This document shows, piece by piece, positions 59,248 through 64,000 of a stretch of 64,000 nt of DNA. The notes beneath the pieces are model-generated. The model saw only the letters and a list, made by a program, of their open reading frames with translations, was not told the DNA's origin and did not search any database. Positions within the stretch are counted from its first letter, which is position 1; each line of letters opens with the position of its first letter. A program made the translations under genes and the position numbers. Source of the stretch: Chloracidobacterium sp. (GTDB lineage: Bacteria; Acidobacteriota; Blastocatellia; Pyrinomonadales; Pyrinomonadaceae); NCBI GenBank assembly GCA_016720705.1, contig JADKKB010000007.1:1674001-1738000 (forward strand), given 5' to 3'.

Positions 59248-59970
59248 CTAAGATTTCGGCAATGTTTCGACCCGTCGATTAACTTCGTCCCAATTTACGT
59301 TTGTCATAAACGCATTTACGTACTTATCTGCCGCGGCACCGTAATCCATTTGATATGCGTGTTCGTACATATCCAGCACGAGTAGCGGCACTGTGAATGG
59401 CGGACTGGTGGTGTGGTCAAATGACCAGTAGTTATGAAATTCGCGAGTGTGCATATTGTATGCAAACACTGTCCAACCTGATCCTCCGCTAAGTGAATTT
59501 CCGGTGCGTTTGAATTCGGCTTCCCACGACTCGTAGCTACCAAACCATTTTTCGATCACTTTTTTCGCATTTCCGTCAGCCTTTCCGTTGCCGCCGAGGT
59601 TTGCAAAATAATGTTCGTGCAATACGATCGAGCCGGTGCGGATGAGCTCTTGGCGCTTGAGATCGCCGTACAAATATGCGGGCACATCCTTATCTTGCAT
59701 CATTGCTGCGAGCCGTTTTTCGACGGCGTTGAGGGCTTTGACGGCGCCTGCGTAATTATTGTCGTGGTGAGAACGGATCAGCTTTTCCGATATTCCGGAC
59801 AGCTTTGCGGCGTCGAATGGAAGCGGTTTTGCGATATGCGATCCGGCAAAGGCCGGAGCCAATTCTTCCGTTCGGGCTGTCGTCTGGCCGCTGATCCGAC
59901 CCGCTGCCAATGCGGCGGTTCCGGTTGCCAAAATTCCCGTTAATGCTTCTCTGCGTGTGATCTTATTCAT
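59248..59970 (-). CDS. Tat-exported Fe/Mn superoxide dismutase, divergent type
   Basis: A 240-residue superoxide dismutase with a twin-arginine signal (NKITRREALTGILATGTAAL), so it is folded before export, probably to the periplasm. Metal ligands by alignment are His68 (SHHDNNY), His120 (LHEHYFANLGG), Asp200 and His204 (LDMYEHAYQMDY). The usual gateway Tyr and second-shell His near the first ligand are replaced (NNYAGAV), as in a divergent subfamily, so activity should not be taken for granted. A near-perfect ribosome site (AAGGAGT) precedes the ATG. It would protect the envelope from superoxide. Confidence 0.9.
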   Translation of the reverse strand: MNKITRREALTGILATGTAALAAGRISGQTTARTEELAPAFAGSHIAKPLPFDAAKLSGISEKLIRSHHDNNYAGAVKALNAVEKRLAAMMQDKDVPAYLYGDLKRQELIRTGSIVLHEHYFANLGGNGKADGNAKKVIEKWFGSYESWEAEFKRTGNSLSGGSGWTVFAYNMHTREFHNYWSFDHTTSPPFTVPLLVLDMYEHAYQMDYGAAADKYVNAFMTNVNWDEVNRRVETLPKS

Positions 59971-60022
59971 AATTTACTCCTTGCTCAATGATTTTACTCG
60001 GTTATTCTAAGTTCGTTAATCT

Positions 60023-60967
60023 CTATAGCGTTGAACGAAACTTAAGGTAATCGTTCGCCGACTGCAGCGGGCGTTCGACCATCGGTACGTGGCCGACTCC
60101 CGGCATTATTATCACCTGCGAGTTCGGCATCAAATTGTGTAGTATCTCGGCGGACGCAACGTTAAGCGTCCGATCAAGTTCTCCCCACACGATCAGTGTC
60201 GGCGTCTGCATTCCATTTACCCGCTGCTCGACCGAGTCCGCTATAAGTTGCGGAAATATCTTTTCCTCCAGCGTATAGTTAAGTATCCGCTCGCGTGCCA
60301 TCACATTCATCAATGGCCGCGGGATAAATGGAGCGTCCGCCATCACGAATGGGATCAGCTCGGCAAATTCGTCCTCAGTTTGCGGCATCAGAGGATTCTT
60401 TCCCGTTTTGGCAATGAGCTTTCTAAGATCGCTCTCAGGCGCCGACCAGATACCGGCGGGATCAAGCAGCCAGAGACTTTTTACTTCGTCGGGATAAAGT
60501 GCGGCATACGCCATAGCGATCTGGCCGCCCATCGAGTTGCCGCCGAGATGTAGGGTGGAAATGCCGAGGGCTTTGGCTAGTGCGTGCAATCGCTCGGCCT
60601 GAGCATTTGGGGAATAGTCAGCCTCCGCCGGATGATCGGACTCACCAAATCCGATATGGTCCGGCACGACCACTCTGTAATGCGATGTCAGATATCGTGA
60701 TGTGCGGGCAAATGTGTCCTTATTTGCGCCAAATCCGTGCAAGAGCACTAAGGCCTCGCCCTGGCCGCCCTCGAGATAGGCATAATTAGCGCCGTCGGGC
60801 AATCGTATCTCTTTACGAACCAGTCCGGCGCGTTGGCGCTCAAAATTGAAAAGGACTCTCGTTGCAGTCTCGGGTGTCAGATAGATAAAACCGATGGCGG
60901 ATCCGACCGCGATCACAAACACGATCGCCAGAATAGTGATCATGCTCAATATTACCTTTCTTTTCAT
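60023..60967 (-). CDS. Membrane-anchored alpha/beta hydrolase
   Basis: A 314-residue alpha/beta hydrolase with one N-terminal membrane segment (LSMITILAIVFVIAVGSAIGFIYL), placing the catalytic part outside the cytoplasm. The oxyanion HGFGANKDTF, nucleophile elbow LGGNSMGGQIA (Ser about 143), acid Asp in IVWGELDRTLN and catalytic His in VGHVPMVERP are all present. The layout matches lipase/esterase or C-C hydrolase types; the substrate is unknown. It lies 52 bases upstream of the superoxide dismutase gene on the same strand. Confidence 0.87.
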   Translation of the reverse strand: MKRKVILSMITILAIVFVIAVGSAIGFIYLTPETATRVLFNFERQRAGLVRKEIRLPDGANYAYLEGGQGEALVLLHGFGANKDTFARTSRYLTSHYRVVVPDHIGFGESDHPAEADYSPNAQAERLHALAKALGISTLHLGGNSMGGQIAMAYAALYPDEVKSLWLLDPAGIWSAPESDLRKLIAKTGKNPLMPQTEDEFAELIPFVMADAPFIPRPLMNVMARERILNYTLEEKIFPQLIADSVEQRVNGMQTPTLIVWGELDRTLNVASAEILHNLMPNSQVIIMPGVGHVPMVERPLQSANDYLKFRSTL

Positions 60968-61000
60968 CTACTTTGACAATTTTTGCGCGTGATCCCGAGC

Positions 61001-61771
61001 CTAAATAGAAAATTCAGCAACGACCGGCGTGTGATCGCTCGGACGCTCCTGACCTCGCGGGGCTTTGTCGATCCAGCAACCGGTACATTTCTCGGCCAAG
61101 GGCTGCGATACCCAAATGTGGTCGATCCGTAGGCCCTGATTTCGCTGCCAGGCGCCTTCGCGGTAGTTCCACCACGAAAACTCCTGCACGTCTCCGTTTT
61201 TATGACGAAATGCATCGACAAAACCCCATTGTTTGACGTGATCCATCGCCGCGCGTTCGGGTTTGGAAAAGTGGAGTTTGCCCTGCCAGGCGGGAACGCT
61301 CCAGACGTCTAGCTCGTCCGGTGCGACATTAAAATCGCCGCACAAAAGTACATTCGAGTTTGTGTCGCAATTATCGTCAAACATTTGCCGGAGACGATGC
61401 AGCCAATCGAGTTTGAAGGTAAATTTTTCAGTCCAGAGTTCCGTGCCGTTCGGGATATATGTGTTGACGATCCGAATGCCGTTGATGGTCGCGGCGATCA
61501 GACGCTTGGGTTGCTCGTCGTCATCGTCGTGAAATCCCTTTTGCACGTCGGCTATTTCGTGTGTCGAAATGATGGCGACTCCGTTGTAGGATTTCTGGCC
61601 AAAGAACGCGACGTTGTAGCCCGCAGATGTGAACTGCTCGAGCGGGAAATGCTCATCATCCACCTTGGTCTCTTGGACGCAGAGTACATCAGTGCCCGTT
61701 TGCTCGAGCCAATTGAGCATCGATTCCGTCCTCAGACGGATCGAATTAACATTCCAGGTTGCGACTTTCAT
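61001..61771 (-). CDS. xth: Exodeoxyribonuclease III (AP endonuclease family)
   Basis: A 256-residue Mg-dependent exonuclease/AP endonuclease for base-excision repair. Landmarks: MKVATWNVNSIRLR, CVQETKVDDEHFP with the metal Glu, RIVNTYIPNG, the LLCGDFNVAPDELDVW block with Asp and Asn, FVDAFR, and the final RIDHIWVSQPL and RPSDHTPVVAEF with catalytic Asp-His. All active-site motifs are complete. It lies 33 bases upstream of the hydrolase gene on the same strand. Confidence 0.95.
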   Translation of the reverse strand: MKVATWNVNSIRLRTESMLNWLEQTGTDVLCVQETKVDDEHFPLEQFTSAGYNVAFFGQKSYNGVAIISTHEIADVQKGFHDDDDEQPKRLIAATINGIRIVNTYIPNGTELWTEKFTFKLDWLHRLRQMFDDNCDTNSNVLLCGDFNVAPDELDVWSVPAWQGKLHFSKPERAAMDHVKQWGFVDAFRHKNGDVQEFSWWNYREGAWQRNQGLRIDHIWVSQPLAEKCTGCWIDKAPRGQERPSDHTPVVAEFSI

Positions 61772-61805
61772 TATCTAGTTTTTAACATATCTTGATCAAG
61801 GCAAG

Positions 61806-62324
61806 CTACTTTTTAGGAGCGATCGGTCGCGGATAAAGTCTGACAGTTCGATGAACCTCGCCATTCTTGTCTAAAAGATCTACTTCGGCTTCAAAGACTG
61901 ACATATAGGTGCTGTGCTTTCCGTCGTTGACGCTAATGCCTGCGTACTTGAAGTGAGGTTCTGAAAACTCACTTCCGGTCGGAGATTGAGCGCGTGATGG
62001 CGATATTAGCAGTGTTCGCAGTGAGACACTGCCAGCGGAATCCGTTCGCAGCTTGACGGACATACATTCTGAGGTCACCATACGGTCGGTTTCCGGTGTC
62101 CGTTTAATAACTTCTCAGCCCCAGCAATACTTTGCCTTGACGTCCTTTTCCGCGAATGGCCCGCCAGTTTCCTCATCCGTCAAATAAACGCGAACCTGCG
62201 GCACTCTAAACGGACGACCATATACGAGATCTGATCTAGTAGTCGGAACCGTAGATTTTTGCTGAGCCAACGTACCGCTACCGACAACGGTCAGAAAAAA
62301 TGAGATCAAAAGTAGAGATTTCAT
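61806..62324 (-). CDS. Secreted protein with one in-frame UGA: candidate selenoprotein or pseudogene
   Basis: From ATG 62324 a signal peptide (SLLLISFFLTVVGSGTLAQ) leads to a beta-rich region (VPQVRVYLTDEETGGPFAEKD) that stops at TGA 62117-62115 after KAKYCWG. The same frame then continues without another stop for 102 codons to 61806 (EVIKRTPETDRMVTSECMS ... RLYPRPIAPKK). If UGA is selenocysteine, the motif is Cys-Trp-Gly-Sec, a CxxU redox pattern, in a 172-residue protein. A SECIS-like hairpin follows the UGA at the right distance, and SelB is encoded at 37047. The alternative is a nonsense mutation of an Arg (CGA) or Trp (TGG) codon. I do not recognise the family. It lies 13 bases after the methyltransferase stop. 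Confidence 0.6.
62073..62101 (-). promoter_or_regulatory. SECIS-like hairpin after the in-frame UGA
   Basis: GGACACCG (62101-62094) pairs with TGGTGACC (62080-62073) around a 13-base loop that begins with G; one A-A mismatch interrupts the stem and the closing pair is G-U. The loop starts 21 bases after the UGA. As I recall the published bacterial SECIS model, a loop of 3-14 bases, G among its first two bases and a distance of roughly 16-37 bases are expected, and this fits. Confidence 0.4.
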
Positions 62325-62337
62325 AGATGCTAGAACA

Positions 62338-63324
62338 TTACTCTGGACTAATTGCGGATGAATTTCTCTCCCAAAAGACCCCATCCGCAAATCCCTGAAT
62401 AGCATTGTCGGTTTCCACGAGTTCGAGCCGCTTTTGCGCCAGCAGACAATAATTTTCATCCGATTCGATCGTAACAAAATCTCGCCCGAGCTTTTTTGCC
62501 ACGACGGCGGTTGTGCCGCTGCCTGCGAATGGGTCGAGGATGACGTCGCCGGCGTCGGAACTCGCAAGAATTATCTTTGCGAGGAGTTTCTCGGGCTTTT
62601 GCGTCGGGTGGTCTGTATTTTCGGGCATTGACCAAAAGGGCACGGTGATATCTGTCCAGATATTTGACGGGTGAGTGTCGCGAAAATTGCCGCCGGGTGT
62701 TTCCGTCCAATCTTTCGGTTTCCCGTCCTCACGATACGGTGCGAGCACGCGCCGCCGTTGCTTTACCGCGTCCACATTGAAGGTATATTCATCCGACATC
62801 GTGAAAAACCATATATCTTCCGAGGCGTTCTTCCAGTTAGCCTTGGCTCCGCGGCCCTTTTCTCGCTCCCAGGTAATACGGTTCTGCAGTTTGAAATATC
62901 TCGACCCGACACTTTGGATCACCGAACCCGAGCGCCAGTCGCCGCAGATATAGGCCGACGCTCCGGGTTTAAGAAGCGGCACGCACAGCTTTAGCCACGA
63001 ATCGAGCCATTCTTCATATTCGTCGGACGATCGCTCACGAAAGCTTTCTTTCCCAAATCTCTTGGTCAGGTTATATGGCGGATCCGCAAAAAGCAGGTCG
63101 AAATGGCAATTGGGTAATCGTGGCAACACTTCGAATGCGTCACCGCAGATGACCAAATTATCAGAATGCGGCCTGTCGCCGAGTTGGTCGGAGCTTACGA
63201 GTTGTTTTTGGAGCGAAACGACCTCATCCGCACCTATCTCGATAGTTCGGTTTCGCGGAGCTCTCGGTCGAGGATCATTTGTTTGAGATCTTGCCATCAG
63301 GGTGTTCGTTTTGAACTCTAGCAT
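62338..63324 (-). CDS. DNA methyltransferase, DPPY type, apparently solitary
   Basis: An amino-methyltransferase (N6-adenine or N4-cytosine) of the beta-type motif order. The catalytic motif LLFADPPYNLTKRFG comes first, then the target region (RITWEREKGRGAKANWKN, WTETPGGNFRDTHPSNIW), and the SAM-binding DVILDPFAGSGTTAVVAKKLG last, with HPTQKPEKLL before it. Start at 63324 is chosen; 63297 is possible and the frame is open to 63408. No restriction endonuclease gene is adjacent in the window, so it is probably an orphan methyltransferase that marks DNA for regulation or repair. Recognition sequence unknown. Confidence 0.9.
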   Translation of the reverse strand: MLEFKTNTLMARSQTNDPRPRAPRNRTIEIGADEVVSLQKQLVSSDQLGDRPHSDNLVICGDAFEVLPRLPNCHFDLLFADPPYNLTKRFGKESFRERSSDEYEEWLDSWLKLCVPLLKPGASAYICGDWRSGSVIQSVGSRYFKLQNRITWEREKGRGAKANWKNASEDIWFFTMSDEYTFNVDAVKQRRRVLAPYREDGKPKDWTETPGGNFRDTHPSNIWTDITVPFWSMPENTDHPTQKPEKLLAKIILASSDAGDVILDPFAGSGTTAVVAKKLGRDFVTIESDENYCLLAQKRLELVETDNAIQGFADGVFWERNSSAISPE

Positions 63325-63472
63325 AGTGACGAAGTATTGCGAACCAAAACTCCGGCAACGCTCCGACGCAAGCGCTCCTTGACCCTTAAAATGGGCGCGT
63401 GATACCATTAAGTCTTTTGAGAATCGGGCGCTTTTAGCCTTTTTAACACACTGTTATTGGTCAAATAAGTTT

Positions 63473-63922
63473 ATGCATTTGTTGGCGTTTGCCGAAAGTA
63501 TACAACTCTTCCCGGACGGCACGATCTTCATCCATATCGCGTTGATCCTGATCATGATCTGGGTCCTCAACCGCACCCTGTTCAAACCGATCAACCGCAT
63601 TATGGCGACCCGCGATAAATACAAGGGCGTCGAAGGCGGCGAAGCGGGGACGATCCTGCGCGATGCCACCGAAAAAGAATCGAGATACTCACGCGAAATG
63701 CTTGAGACCCGCTCAAAGGGCTACGAGTTGATCGAAAGCGAGCAGAAAGACGCGGCGGTCGATCGGGAAAAACAGATCGGCAAGGTCAAGGCTGAGGTCG
63801 CCGATAGATTTGAGACCGGCAAAGCGGAAGTTGAAAAGCAGGCCGCCGAAACACGTTCGACGCTGGCCGCTGACGCTGAAAAGATAGCCGATTCGATCGC
63901 AGCCAATATCTTAAAGGCTTAG
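63473..63922 (+). CDS. ATP synthase F0 subunit b or b'
   Basis: A 149-residue F0 b-type stator subunit: one N-terminal membrane helix (FIHIALILIMIWVLNRTLF) followed by the conserved FKPINRIMATRDKYKG and a long charged coiled coil (KEKESRYSREMLETRSKGYE ... AEKIADSIAANILKA). It links F1 to F0 in the membrane. The neighbouring start of a second short hydrophobic protein at 63929 suggests a b/b' pair as in cyanobacteria and many acidobacteria. It is divergent from the methyltransferase gene. Confidence 0.85.
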   Translation: MHLLAFAESIQLFPDGTIFIHIALILIMIWVLNRTLFKPINRIMATRDKYKGVEGGEAGTILRDATEKESRYSREMLETRSKGYELIESEQKDAAVDREKQIGKVKAEVADRFETGKAEVEKQAAETRSTLAADAEKIADSIAANILKA

Positions 63923-63928
63923 GATTAT

Positions 63929-64000
63929 ATGCTCTTGTTCATAAGCAATATTATTTTATTTTTCTCCGGTGCGGCCGCGGCCGGCTCCGGCGGAGCTTGG
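63929..64000 (+). CDS. Start of a second membrane protein, probably the other ATP synthase b subunit (partial)
   Basis: ATG 63929 follows the preceding stop by six bases and opens a hydrophobic frame (LLFISNIILFFSGAAAAGSG) that runs off the window end. Position and the short hydrophobic start suggest the partner b subunit of the F0 stator, but only 24 codons are visible, so the assignment rests on context. Confidence 0.5.
   Translation, partial: MLLFISNIILFFSGAAAAGSGGAW

Noticed and set aside
62324..62567. Upstream extension of the candidate selenoprotein frame into the methyltransferase gene
   Set aside because: It overlaps the methyltransferase C-terminus in another frame; the signal peptide begins at 62324, just after the methyltransferase stop.

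Overview
The window looks like chromosomal DNA of an acidobacterium, most likely class Blastocatellia (Pyrinomonadaceae-like). Evidence: a VWFA-related protein of the type almost confined to Acidobacteria (34876-37026), FG-GAP/VCBS surface proteins with Pro/Thr 'SPTGTP' linkers, a CHAT-TPR gene next to an ECF sigma factor, several sigma-54 two-component pairs, DUF2277 and WG-repeat proteins, and many secreted proteins and lipoproteins. GC content appears moderate. I see no rRNA, CRISPR array, insertion sequence or prophage. The one RNA gene I can support is tRNA-Leu(CAG).

Layout. 1-6 kb: tyrosine catabolism (hppD, hmgA) broken up by secreted-protein genes and two gene remnants, one of them an hmgA-start/hppD-end chimera. 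6-9.4 kb: small conserved genes, including an exported EF-Tu domain II+III protein without a GTPase domain, DUF2277, VOC, YebC and DUF167. 9.4-14.7 kb: a YncE-like/phosphoesterase protein convergent with yggT-yggS, then tRNA-Leu with a strong terminator, then rsmG. 14.7-17.9 kb: a sigma-54 two-component operon behind a good sigma-70 promoter. 18-24 kb: a SurA-like protein and two large surface proteins, with a structured 3' region near 21.6 kb. 24.1-29.7 kb, all minus strand: ECF sigma factor, a 164-aa protein, an intrinsic terminator, CHAT-TPR cysteine peptidase and secreted subtilase, a candidate protease signalling cassette. 29.9-45.4 kb, all plus: murA, HIT, TPR lipoprotein, GAF/sigma-54 activator, VWFA protein, selB, DUF2071, folA, Mpo1-like, FGGY kinase, transketolase, TPR protein. 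45.4-48.4 kb: two secreted proteins built of cystatin-like repeats and a serine hydrolase. 48.6-52.1 kb: an alanyl-tRNA synthetase-like protein without its catalytic domain, and an aldehyde dehydrogenase. 52.1-56.1 kb: a second sigma-54 two-component pair, followed by a possible -24/-12 promoter, a tiny ORF, DUF2231 and a small lipoprotein. 56.3-62.3 kb: zinc metalloprotease, Tat-exported superoxide dismutase, alpha/beta hydrolase, exonuclease III, and a secreted protein whose frame crosses one in-frame UGA with a SECIS-like hairpin behind it. 62.3-64 kb: a DNA methyltransferase and the beginning of an ATP synthase b/b' gene pair.

Connections. Two translation-protein derivatives lack their catalytic domain (EF-Tu-like and AlaRS-like) and look intact. 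SelB shows that the cell probably decodes UGA as selenocysteine, which makes the interrupted secreted gene at 61.8-62.3 kb a selenoprotein candidate rather than automatically a pseudogene. Cysteine peptidase (CHAT), subtilase, metalloprotease and cystatin-like genes suggest heavy investment in proteolysis and its control. All functional calls rest on reading the sequence and on recalled family features; no database search was run.
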